Positions 33,595 to 41,022 of a stretch of 64,000 nucleotides of DNA are shown here, in pieces (position 1 is the stretch's first letter; each line of letters opens with the position of its first letter). The translations under genes and the position numbers were made by a program. The notes beneath the pieces are model-generated. The model made no database searches. It had not been told where the DNA came from and saw only the letters and a program-made list of their open reading frames with translations. Source of the DNA: GAS368 sp965227745 (lineage in GTDB: Bacteria; Verrucomicrobiota; Verrucomicrobiia; Opitutales; Opitutaceae); NCBI GenBank assembly GCA_965227745.1, contig OZ245769.1, positions 2,356,001 to 2,420,000 of the forward strand, read 5' to 3'.

Positions 33595-33770
33595 CGCCGG
33601 GAAAAGCCGCAGTCGCACGGTCCGCCGCCGAGGCCGGTCAACGCTCGGCGCAATCCGGCTTGGTCGACGCGGCCTGCCTCCGTCACCGCCGAAGCCGCCT
33701 CACTTCCGTCCGGCAGCGAGGCGCACCCCGCTAACAGCCCCGAGAAGATGACGGCCAAGGAGATTCGCAC
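33591..33770 (-). CDS. Small lipoprotein with C-terminal CDC motif (59 aa)
   Basis: Frame with GTG start at 33770. It opens VRISLAVIFSGLLAGCASLP, a textbook lipobox (LLAGC, Cys16), and ends GGGPCDCGFSRR before a TGA that overlaps the DsbA-like ATG. Mature size is about 44 residues. The short form, lipobox, C-terminal Cys pair and stop/start overlap argue for a real gene. The CDC pair sits next to three other Cys-carrying envelope proteins and may be a redox carrier or metal site. No known family. Confidence 0.6.
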   Translation of the reverse strand: MRISLAVIFSGLLAGCASLPDGSEAASAVTEAGRVDQAGLRRALTGLGGGPCDCGFSRR

Positions 33771-33814
33771 GGCGGGAAGAGTTCGTTGTTCGCTGAAACT
33801 ATTCTGATTTCGAT

Positions 33815-33850
33815 TCTGGCGCCGCCTTCGACATGAATGGCGGCGCCAGA
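33815..33850 (-). terminator. Hairpin after TonB receptor 4
   Basis: 12-bp stem TCTGGCGCCGCC / GGCGGCGCCAGA with a 12-base loop, 36 bases past the receptor stop. No clear T-run follows, so it is a terminator or attenuator before the small lipoprotein/DsbA/MauE genes. Confidence 0.6.
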
Positions 33851-33885
33851 GTTTGTTCGAAATACCGGGAGGACTTTCTTTCGGT

Positions 33886-36792
33886 TTAGTAGCCGGTGCG
33901 GAACACGATGCCTGCCCAGCGCGGCACGCGGGGCTTGTAGGCGATGGGAGTTTGGTCGCCGAGCCAGACGCCGGTGTCGGTGTCGAAGGCGTTTTTCACG
34001 AGGAGACTCACGTCGAAGCGGCCATCGCGGCGACCGAAGCCGATGTTAACATCGGTCACGCCGGCGGCCTTCGAGTACAGATAGCGCGAGAGGCTCTGAT
34101 CGGAGTAGTAGCCGCTCGTGTAGTTGTAATTCACGTTGGCGTGAAAGAGTTTGCTACCGACCGGATAGGTGAAATCGGCAAAGGCATTGCCCGTGAGCTT
34201 GGGTGCGCCGGCGAGGGTGTGGCCCGTCTGATCGGTGTAGATCTTGGTCGCGTCGCCGGACAGCTCCCAAGGTGTGACGGCCTGCGTGAAACGCTTGTAG
34301 ACCGCGTCGGTGTAGGCGCCGCTGAGCCGCAGCACGAAGTGATTGATGCCGGAATACGACGCGCTGAGCTCCACGCCCTTGGTCTGCACCTTGGGCACGT
34401 TTACGAGGCGCGTCAGGTAGGCGTTCGTCCCGTTGTTGTTCAACTGGGTCTGCACCGGGTCGAACTCGACTCCGTTCTGGATGTAGTTGCGGATGTTCTG
34501 GAGGTAGAGGGTCGCGTCGACGATCAACGTGTTGTTGAGGAAGAGGGATTTGAGACCGAGGTCGAAGGAGTCCGAAGTCTCGGTGCCGACGGGGACGGAC
34601 TTGCCGCCGAGAACCGTGCCGCCGACGATCTGCGAGATGCCGGCCTTGGTGCCATGCGCCCACGAGGCGAAGACGGACTGCGAGCCGCTCAGCCGATAGG
34701 TCGAGCCCAGTTGGAACGTGGGCAGCGTGGCATTGTAGCCCTGCGCCGTCGTGTTCTGATAGAGCGAGCCGATGCGGGCGAGGCGGACGGCTTTGGCCGT
34801 CGCGAGTTGCAGCTTCTGCGGCGCGGTCAGCGCGGCGTAGTTGGCGGCGCTGAAATACTTTTGCGCCGCGAAGTTGGCCAGCGCGAGTTGCGTGGCGTTA
34901 TTGGCGGCGGTCAGGTTGCCGCTCGCATCGCTCGCGAAACCGCCGAGCTGGACGTTGTTAACCGACACGGGATCGAGCTCGGGAGCGTAGCCCTCGGACT
35001 TGATGTACGCACTGCCCGAGGCAATGCGTCCCTCGTGCGTGCCGCGGGCTCCGGCGGTGAAGGACAGCTCTTTCGTGGCCTGCCAGATCACGTTGCCGTA
35101 CGCACCCACGCTGCGGCTATCGAGTTCGCTTCGGGTGTAGGTGATCAAACCATCGCCGAGGTTCTTGAGCAGCAGATATCCGGGCGCGCTGACGGCGGCT
35201 GGAAGGGCGGGATCGACCGGGTCGAGAATCGCATATTGCGCGGCATTCGAGTACCACGCGCCCGCATCCGGGCCGTAGTGCGTGAGCTGGCCGATGTTGG
35301 GAAACTGCCGCTGGAAATAGATCGCGCCGACCTGGCTCTTGAGCGCGCGATTGATCTGCCAGTCGAGTTTGAGCTCCTGGCTAGCCTGCCAGTAGGTGTT
35401 GTCGGTGCCCTGGGGCGCGAGCACCCAGTTGAAGTGAGTGAGCGAACCGCGGCCCTGCTTGTAACGGAAATCCTGATACGCCGAGACCGAGGTCAGCGTC
35501 AGATCGGGGCTCAGCTTCTGCTTGAGGTTCAGCGACGCGCCCTTGGTCGCGTAGGTGTTCGGATAGTCGCTGATGCGGTCGACGGCGGTCTGCGAATAGA
35601 AGTCATCCAGCTTGAAGCCGGTGTCCTGCGCGAACCAGCGGCGCTGCAGCTTGAGGAATGGATCGTTGGCGTAGTTGAAGGGGACAGGCTGGCCGTTGGC
35701 GCCGATGTTATCGTAGTAGGCCGGCGTCTTGGTGTTAAAGTTAAAGCAGTTTTCGCACATCTCCTTGCCGGTGGGGGTGATGTTCAGGCTGAGCGTAGCC
35801 TCGAGGTTCGGATTCGGCGTGTAGAGAAATTGCGCGCGGGCGCTCGTGCGGTCGGTGTTGCGATACGTGTTATGCGGATCGTTTTTGTTGCCGTAGTAGC
35901 CGTCGGCCGTCTCGCGGTTGACCGACACCCGATAGGCAAAGAGCCCGTCGACGATAGGGCCGCCGATCGACGCCGTCGCCGTGACGTGGTTGAGCTGGCC
36001 GAGGATCAGCTCGAGATTCGCCTCGGGCGTGAAGGTCGGCTGATTGGTCGTGATCGTGACGCGGCCCACGCTCGTCTGACGACCGCCATCGATGCCCTGC
36101 GGGCCGCGCGAGACCTGCGCGTTTTGGATGTCGGTGAAATTGGACAGCGCGGCGATGCCGGTGACGCCATAGCTGACGCCGTCGACCGTCACGCCGACGC
36201 TGGGATCGAGCACGCCGGTACCGGCCGACCAACCCACGCCGCGCACGATGATCGCCGTCGTCTGCGGATTTTGCCACGACGTACGGACATTTCCGATACG
36301 ATTCAGGATGTCGCGGAAATTGTTGACGTGAAACGTATCGAGCTCGGCGCCGGACACGACGGCGATGGAGCGCGGGATTTCTTTCACACTCTTCGCCGCG
36401 CCGACGACGACGGCATCGAGGGAGACCACGGGCTCTTTTTTCTTTTCGGTCGAGACCACGGGAGCCGCGCTCGCGGCAGCCGGCTCAGCCGACGGCGCCG
36501 CGGCCACGGAGGCAGCCGGCGCGAGCACCGCCGCACCCGCGGCAGCGCCCTGCGATTGCTGCAGCGCCTGTTTCAAGCGGGCGTTTTCCGCGGCGAGCTT
36601 GGCGTTCTCCGCTTGGAGGCGGGCTCGTTCGGCCTGCAGTTCCGCAGGGCTTTGGGCGCGAACGGGAGCGACGCAGAGCAGGCTCAAGCCCGAGAGCAGC
36701 GCGATCAGCCCGCGGGGGCGCGGCGCGATGCGCTCGAATCGAGCGCCAGTTGAAGGACGACGGTGGAGGAGAAAGGAAATGTTCACTGACAA
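33886..36792 (-). CDS. TonB-dependent outer membrane receptor 4 with N-terminal coiled coil
   Basis: 968 residues. After the signal peptide (to PVRAQS) comes a heptad-type coiled coil (AELQAERARLQAENAKLAAE, about 50-80), an Ala/Pro-rich linker, a TonB-box-like stretch (VVSLDAVVVGAAKSVKEIPR), a plug with DILNRIGNVRTSWQNPQTTA and VGVTVDGVSYGV, and a FecA/fungal-siderophore-type barrel ending in WAGIVFRTGY. A loop carries KEMCENCFNF, an unusual Cys pair. A coiled coil before the plug is rare and could form a trimer or bind a partner. First gene behind leader copy D. Confidence 0.9.
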   Translation of the reverse strand: MSVNISFLLHRRPSTGARFERIAPRPRGLIALLSGLSLLCVAPVRAQSPAELQAERARLQAENAKLAAENARLKQALQQSQGAAAGAAVLAPAASVAAAPSAEPAAASAAPVVSTEKKKEPVVSLDAVVVGAAKSVKEIPRSIAVVSGAELDTFHVNNFRDILNRIGNVRTSWQNPQTTAIIVRGVGWSAGTGVLDPSVGVTVDGVSYGVTGIAALSNFTDIQNAQVSRGPQGIDGGRQTSVGRVTITTNQPTFTPEANLELILGQLNHVTATASIGGPIVDGLFAYRVSVNRETADGYYGNKNDPHNTYRNTDRTSARAQFLYTPNPNLEATLSLNITPTGKEMCENCFNFNTKTPAYYDNIGANGQPVPFNYANDPFLKLQRRWFAQDTGFKLDDFYSQTAVDRISDYPNTYATKGASLNLKQKLSPDLTLTSVSAYQDFRYKQGRGSLTHFNWVLAPQGTDNTYWQASQELKLDWQINRALKSQVGAIYFQRQFPNIGQLTHYGPDAGAWYSNAAQYAILDPVDPALPAAVSAPGYLLLKNLGDGLITYTRSELDSRSVGAYGNVIWQATKELSFTAGARGTHEGRIASGSAYIKSEGYAPELDPVSVNNVQLGGFASDASGNLTAANNATQLALANFAAQKYFSAANYAALTAPQKLQLATAKAVRLARIGSLYQNTTAQGYNATLPTFQLGSTYRLSGSQSVFASWAHGTKAGISQIVGGTVLGGKSVPVGTETSDSFDLGLKSLFLNNTLIVDATLYLQNIRNYIQNGVEFDPVQTQLNNNGTNAYLTRLVNVPKVQTKGVELSASYSGINHFVLRLSGAYTDAVYKRFTQAVTPWELSGDATKIYTDQTGHTLAGAPKLTGNAFADFTYPVGSKLFHANVNYNYTSGYYSDQSLSRYLYSKAAGVTDVNIGFGRRDGRFDVSLLVKNAFDTDTGVWLGDQTPIAYKPRVPRWAGIVFRTGY

Positions 36793-36868
36793 CGGAGGGA
36801 TTTGCTGGACGACGAAGCCGTGCCGGTGGTCCGGTCGCTCGTGTTGGGTGGGAGCTGCTTTGAAAGCC

Positions 36869-36931
36869 TGCCGTGGTCGGCCGAGGCTAAGTAAAGCTTT
36901 GACGAGTTCTCGCTACGCGGCGTCGAACTCG
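36869..36931 (-). ncRNA. Shared two-hairpin leader RNA, copy D (upstream of TonB receptor 4)
   Basis: Best-formed copy: hairpin 1 CGAGTTC / GAACTCG (36925-36931 with 36903-36909), 7 bp, 15-nt loop GACGCCGCGTAGCGA. Hairpin 2 GCCGACCACGGCA (36869-36881) enclosed by AGCCT / AGGCT. Ends 76 bases before the receptor ATG. Confidence 0.8.
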
Positions 36932-36954
36932 GGGGCGGACGTTGCGTGGAAGAA

Positions 36955-36980
36955 TTTCAAAGTAAATAAAAATAGTAGGA
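36955..36980 (-). promoter_or_regulatory. Box upstream of leader copy D
   Basis: Plus-strand TTTCAAAGTAAATAAAAATA then GTAGGA. Matches the box at 28090-28114 before leader C at all but two of the first 23 positions and occupies the same place relative to hairpin 1. Confidence 0.5.
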
Positions 36981-37104
36981 ATAACGAAACTGCCGGCATT
37001 TCGCGTTCACCCGTGCGACTTAACCGCCGCCGCTGGCGCGGCAGGCGCGGAGGTGTGGGCGCCAAATTCTCCGCTCCGGACGGAGCTGATCTAACTCCTT
37101 AGGC

Positions 37105-37143
37105 TCGGATGCGACTCCGTGGTTTCGGATGCGACTCCGTGGC
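37105..37143. repeat. Tandem 20-bp duplication
   Basis: The sequence CGGATGCGACTCCGTGG occurs twice in direct repeat, 20 bases apart (37106 and 37126), between leader D and the DUF5069 remnant. A simple slippage duplication. Confidence 0.6.
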
Positions 37144-37259
37144 GCACCCTAAGGGAGATTTGCGCTGACGATGATACGTCATCTGCTCGATCGCGTGCCG
37201 AGCGTCTTTCACGTGCGACTGGTGGCGCGCTTAACGCCGCGTGGTCTTCTCGTATTTTG

Positions 37260-37405
37260 ATCCCTTGCGAACCCGTCGGCGGCCGCCTGGTTCACTTCGG
37301 GCGATGCTCAAGAGCTGGCGGCATCGTGTGGGTACGCTGCACGCGAAGTGGGTCGATTCCAATGGCACAACCAGTGGTTCTGATGGACGGCACTGCCGGT
37401 TCAGC
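37260..37405 (+). pseudogene. Decayed DUF5069 gene fragment
   Basis: Frame 1 reads CEPVGGRLVHFGR and, after a frameshift, frame 2 reads GTLHAKWVDSNGTTSGSDGR then HCRF. This parallels YEQVGGLVHFGR ... GWVDSKGKSDGFDGR-CCRF of the intact gene at 1230-1691, also at the DNA level (GGTTCACTT.GGGCG, GGGTCGATTC). The N-terminal start and the C-terminal half cannot be traced. No open frame supports expression, so it is a remnant of a paralogue or a transferred copy. Confidence 0.7.
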
Positions 37406-37772
37406 GGATCGGTTATGGGCGGTCGATCCAAACAGGATGCTCGCGCGATCAGTGAGTCTTGGCGCCCCGAATGGTGGCAGGACATCGACCCGCCTCAGGA
37501 AGATAGGGCGTTTGCCGACGGCCATACTGGGCTGACGCGTATATTTGCGGCGACGACTCAGATGAGAAAACCCTTGGATTTTCCCCGGGAAAACGAAACT
37601 TGGCCTAAGAACACGTGGACAGAAGCGCGTACAAACGGGGGAGGCGCGAGGGGTCTTCGCCTGTTACGCATGTCGCAATGGGCCGTGGAATCGCTCTTTC
37701 GTAAGTCGCTTTGCTTGGTGCGCTTAGACGCGAATGATTGCGAGAATTCGCGACTTTTCATCGCGGGGAAAA

Positions 37773-37849
<77 letters not shown>

Positions 37850-38332
37850 AACAAGGAAGGGTGAACAAGCCGGATGCGGGGCTGGTAAGCAAGCGCTTTT
37901 TATCGGCTTCGGAAAATCGCTCGCGGTGAGAGGTCGCGGAGGGCGAGCTTCGGCGACACGTGCAAAGGGAGCTGAAGACGGGCAAGGACGCCTGAGCAGA
38001 CGCGGTCCGGGAGAGCGAGAGGCGTGCGGCTCCCGCGGCCACCCCGGAGAAAAAAGCTGGCGGGACATCGGACAGGCAAATGGGCCGAGGAAAGTTGAAC
38101 GCGATCCCCCGAGCGAGCTTGGCACCCGGCACTTGTGCGGAAGAAGCCGGCGGACCTTTCGGGGCCGCGCTTTTTAGCGCCGCGTAAACTATTTCCCAAT
38201 GGAGCCAATGGGCGGGATGACGGGAGTACGAGCGCGGTGTTAAGATAGGTGTGGGATGCTGCGACGAAATTTTACCCCATTCCTGAGGCTGGGCCGGAAC
38301 GTGCGGTGGGTGCATGCGCTCGCGTCGCGGCG

Positions 38333-38362
38333 AATTAAGGTGAATAAAGGTAAATATAGGTG
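38333..38362 (+). repeat. 10-nt periodic array AATAWAGGTR (three units)
   Basis: Units AATTAAGGTG, AATAAAGGTA and AATATAGGTG follow each other exactly. The same unit recurs on the other strand at 54051-54070. Confidence 0.7.
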
Positions 38363-38556
38363 GGTGACGGATCGAAGGAATTTAAGCCGCGAGCGTAGGA
38401 TCGAGTTGAAAACCATGGAAGCCATGGCCGGAGAGAGGGGCAGTGGCGCCTCAACGCCTCGCGCGGAAAAGGAGGAGTTGGGCGGTCGAAGCTCAGCGCG
38501 TGAAAATCAGGCGCGAGGAGCTTGGGCGCGGGAGTCGGCTTCGGCCCCGCGTCGGG

Positions 38557-38616
38557 TCACGGTAGATCAAGGTGAGTCGCGGTCAGTCCAGTCTAGTCAA
38601 AGTAAGTCAAGGCGGG
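38557..38616 (+). repeat. 10-nt periodic array TCAAGGTNAG (six units)
   Basis: Six consecutive 10-nt units: TCACGGTAGA, TCAAGGTGAG, TCGCGGTCAG, TCCAGTCTAG, TCAAAGTAAG, TCAAGGCGGG. The phase is kept while bases vary. Confidence 0.75.
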
Positions 38617-38758
38617 CCGCGGTGGCGAAATGGCCGCGTCCGAGCGAGCGATGCGGCGACCCCAAATTCGCCAAACAAACGGCTCGCCGCGCCGCGCGTT
38701 CGTTCGCAAGACTCGCCGACTCACTCCCCCACTCTTCTTAACCCCGCAGCTTCCTCAC

Positions 38759-39907
38759 ATGGATAAAGTTCGTCTCGGCATCATCGGTTTCGGCGGCATG
38801 GGCCAGGCCCACGCCAAGAATCTCCTCGCTGGCAAAGTCGCTCGTTGCGAGCTCGTCGCGGCGTGCGACGCGGTCGAAGCGAACTTGAAAAAATTTCCCG
38901 AGATCCGGGGCTTTGCGACGCCGGAGGAGTTGTTTGCGGCGAAGTGTGTCGACGCGGTGCTGATCGCCACGCCCCACTTTGCGCACACCTCGCTGGGCAT
39001 CGCGGGGCTCGAGGCCGGCTTGCACGTGCTGGTGGAAAAGCCGATCTCGGTGCACCGCGCCGACGCGGAGCGGCTGATCGCAGCGCACAAAAATAAGAAG
39101 CAAATCTTTGCCGCGATGTTCAACCAGCGGACCGATCCGTACTACAAGGCGATCCGCGAGCTGGTGCGTGGTGGCGAGCTGGGCCAAGTGCGGCGCGTGC
39201 AGTGGACGATCACGAATTGGTTTCGCACCGGCGCCTACTACGGCATGGGCGGCTGGCGCGCGACGTGGAAGGGCGAGGGCGGCGGCGTGCTGCTCAACCA
39301 GTGCCCGCACAATCTCGACTTGTTTCAATGGATCTTCGGCATGCCGAAGCGCATCACGGGCTTTTGCAGCTTCGGCCGCTACCACGACATCGAGGTCGAG
39401 GACGATGTGACGGCGTACATGGAGTACGACGACGGCATGACCGCGACGTTCATCACCTCCACGGGCGAGGCGCCAGGCACTAATCGCCTCGAGATCGCCG
39501 CCGAGCGCGGGCGCATCGTGTACGAGGACGACAAGATCACCTACACGCGCAACGAGGTGCCGATGAGCGAATTTTCCAAGACGTCGCCCGAGGCCTTTGG
39601 CCGCCCGAAGACGGAAAATGTGCCGGTCAACGCGCCCGACCACGGCGGCCAGCACATCGCGATCCTGCAGAATTTCACCGATGCGATCCTCGATGGCGCG
39701 GTCCTGCTCTCGCCGGCCGAGGAGGGCATCCACTCGGTGGAGCTCGCCAACTCGATCCTCCTCTCCGCGTGGACGGGTAAGGCCGTCGAGTTGCCGATCA
39801 GCGGCGCGGTCTACGAAAAAGCGCTTAACGAAAAGATCGCGACCTCGAAGCCCAAGGCCAAGCCGACGGTGCAGGCCATCGCGGATTTGTCGAAGTCGGT
39901 GGTGTGA
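38759..39907 (+). CDS. Gfo/Idh/MocA-family oxidoreductase
   Basis: 382 residues from ATG 38759 (MDKVRLGIIGFGGMGQAHAK). The longer frame includes the non-coding leader. N-terminal NAD(P) Rossmann domain with GFGGMGQAH, VDAVLIATPHFAHTSLGI and VLVEKPISVHRADAERLI (EKP motif with the catalytic Lys), then the C-terminal substrate domain (GGWRATWKGEGGGVLLNQCP, HNLDLFQWIFG with the conserved NxxxHxxDLFxW pattern). Family members oxidise or reduce sugars and cyclitols. The isomerase gene 220 bases downstream suggests a shared carbohydrate pathway. Confidence 0.92.
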   Translation: MDKVRLGIIGFGGMGQAHAKNLLAGKVARCELVAACDAVEANLKKFPEIRGFATPEELFAAKCVDAVLIATPHFAHTSLGIAGLEAGLHVLVEKPISVHRADAERLIAAHKNKKQIFAAMFNQRTDPYYKAIRELVRGGELGQVRRVQWTITNWFRTGAYYGMGGWRATWKGEGGGVLLNQCPHNLDLFQWIFGMPKRITGFCSFGRYHDIEVEDDVTAYMEYDDGMTATFITSTGEAPGTNRLEIAAERGRIVYEDDKITYTRNEVPMSEFSKTSPEAFGRPKTENVPVNAPDHGGQHIAILQNFTDAILDGAVLLSPAEEGIHSVELANSILLSAWTGKAVELPISGAVYEKALNEKIATSKPKAKPTVQAIADLSKSVV

Positions 39908-39929
39908 TAAAATAAACGATTCGGAATGA

Positions 39930-40061
39930 GTCACAGAGTACACAGAGAGACCAAGCCGAGGACACAGAGCGTTTTTTCCAAATTATAAAATCGAAAGGTG
40001 GGGTGACTTTTCATCCCGCCACTCTGTGACCTCTTCCGTTTCCTCCGTGGCCTCTGTGTCC
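39930..40061. repeat. CACAGAG-type inverted-repeat element
   Basis: Left arm GTCACAGAGTACACAGAGAG and GAGGACACAGAG (39930-39969), AT-rich centre, right arm CTCTGTGACC and GTGGCCTCTGTGTCC (40022-40061). The outer GTCACAGAG has a perfect 9-bp inverse at 40022-40030. It fills most of the spacer between the oxidoreductase and isomerase genes and looks like a small non-autonomous mobile or amplified unit. Confidence 0.5.
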
Positions 40062-40127
40062 AACTCTGAGTTCTGAGTCGCTCGTCCGTTTTTTCCTCTT
40101 CATCCCCTCGCCCCCACCCGCTCTCCC

Positions 40128-40913
40128 ATGCAAATCGGCATCTGCGCCAATACCGCGCTCCTCAATCGCCTCGAGCCCGCCCCGGGCATCGATTTCATCG
40201 AGGGCTTCACGCAGGAGTTGCTCCAGCCGGAGGTCGCGGACGAGACGCGCACGAAGCCGGTCGAGCCGCTGCTCGCAAAGGGTTTCAAGATGCCGGCCTC
40301 GAATCGGTTTTTGCCACCCGACCTAAAGGTCGTGGGGCCGACGATCGACTACGCGCGGCTGGATCGGTTTGGCGCAAATTGCTTCAAGCGCGCGAAGGAG
40401 ATCAATATGAACTTGATCGTGTTCGGCAGCGCGGGGGCGCGCATGATCCCGGAGGGATTTTCGGCGGCGACGGCGTTTGAGCAGTACGTCGATGTGCTCC
40501 GCCAGCTCGGCCCGCTCGCCGAGGAGAATGGCGTGACGCTGCTCGTGGAGCCGCTGAATCGCGGCGAGTGCAATTGCGTGAACACGATCCTCGAGGGCGC
40601 GGAGGCCGTGCGCCGAGCCAACAATCGCGGCGTCGCCCTGCTCGTCGATATCTTCCACATGCTGCGCAACGGCGAGTCGCCCGACGACATCGTGAAAGTC
40701 GCCCCGCTCATCAAGCACGCGCATACGGCCGAGAACAAAGACCGCGCGTATCCAGGAAAGCACAACGAAAACCTGCGGCCCTTTTACCGCGCATTGAAGC
40801 GCGCCGGCTACAACGAGAAGCTGACCATCGAGGCCGACTGGACGGATTTTCCCGCGGAAGTCGCGCCCGCGGTCACGGCGCTGCGCGGGCAGTTGCGGGA
40901 TTCAGGATACTGA
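40128..40913 (+). CDS. Sugar phosphate isomerase/epimerase (TIM-barrel, AP-endonuclease-2 type)
   Basis: 261 residues. A TIM barrel of the xylose-isomerase-like fold with metal ligands in LLVEPLNRGECN (Glu), LLVDIFHMLRNGE (Asp/His), IKHAHTAENKDRAYPG (His) and LTIEADW (Glu). The RAYPGKHNE block resembles hydroxypyruvate or tagatose isomerases. Expected to convert a sugar or keto-sugar, possibly the product of the Gfo/Idh/MocA enzyme upstream. No signal peptide. Confidence 0.88.
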   Translation: MQIGICANTALLNRLEPAPGIDFIEGFTQELLQPEVADETRTKPVEPLLAKGFKMPASNRFLPPDLKVVGPTIDYARLDRFGANCFKRAKEINMNLIVFGSAGARMIPEGFSAATAFEQYVDVLRQLGPLAEENGVTLLVEPLNRGECNCVNTILEGAEAVRRANNRGVALLVDIFHMLRNGESPDDIVKVAPLIKHAHTAENKDRAYPGKHNENLRPFYRALKRAGYNEKLTIEADWTDFPAEVAPAVTALRGQLRDSGY

Positions 40914-41022
40914 GGCTGAAAAAGCAGCAACGTCCGTGGTTCGACGAGGTGAGGGCACGAGGTATGCCGAGTATCGCAATTAACGACCGTAGTCCGCTCA
41001 ACCCCTCCGCCGGCCAAATTCA

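Larger units (their letters stand above)
37850..38758. other. Long non-coding region with two 10-nt periodic arrays
   Basis: About 900 bases between tRNA-Pro and the Gfo/Idh/MocA start. Open frames on both strands have no protein-like pattern. The two repeat arrays at 38333-38362 and 38557-38616 are described separately. A GAGGAAAGT at 38088-38096 recalls the RNase P RNA core but the rest of that RNA is not found. The promoter of the oxidoreductase should lie near 38620-38750. Confidence 0.5.

Noticed and set aside
33853..36753. 966-codon plus-strand frame opposite TonB receptor 4
   Set aside because: Antisense shadow of the receptor. No start signal or family pattern.
10492..36931. Leader read as a known riboswitch (SAM-I/S-box, SAM-II, SAH, cobalamin)
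   Set aside because: No S-box core, no B12 box, no SAH pseudoknot pattern. Only loose resemblance through the GGC/GCC pairs.
38080..38100. GAGGAAAGT as the 5' core of RNase P RNA
   Set aside because: The conserved downstream parts (ACAGAAA and the 3' pairing partner) are not found within 400 bases on this strand.
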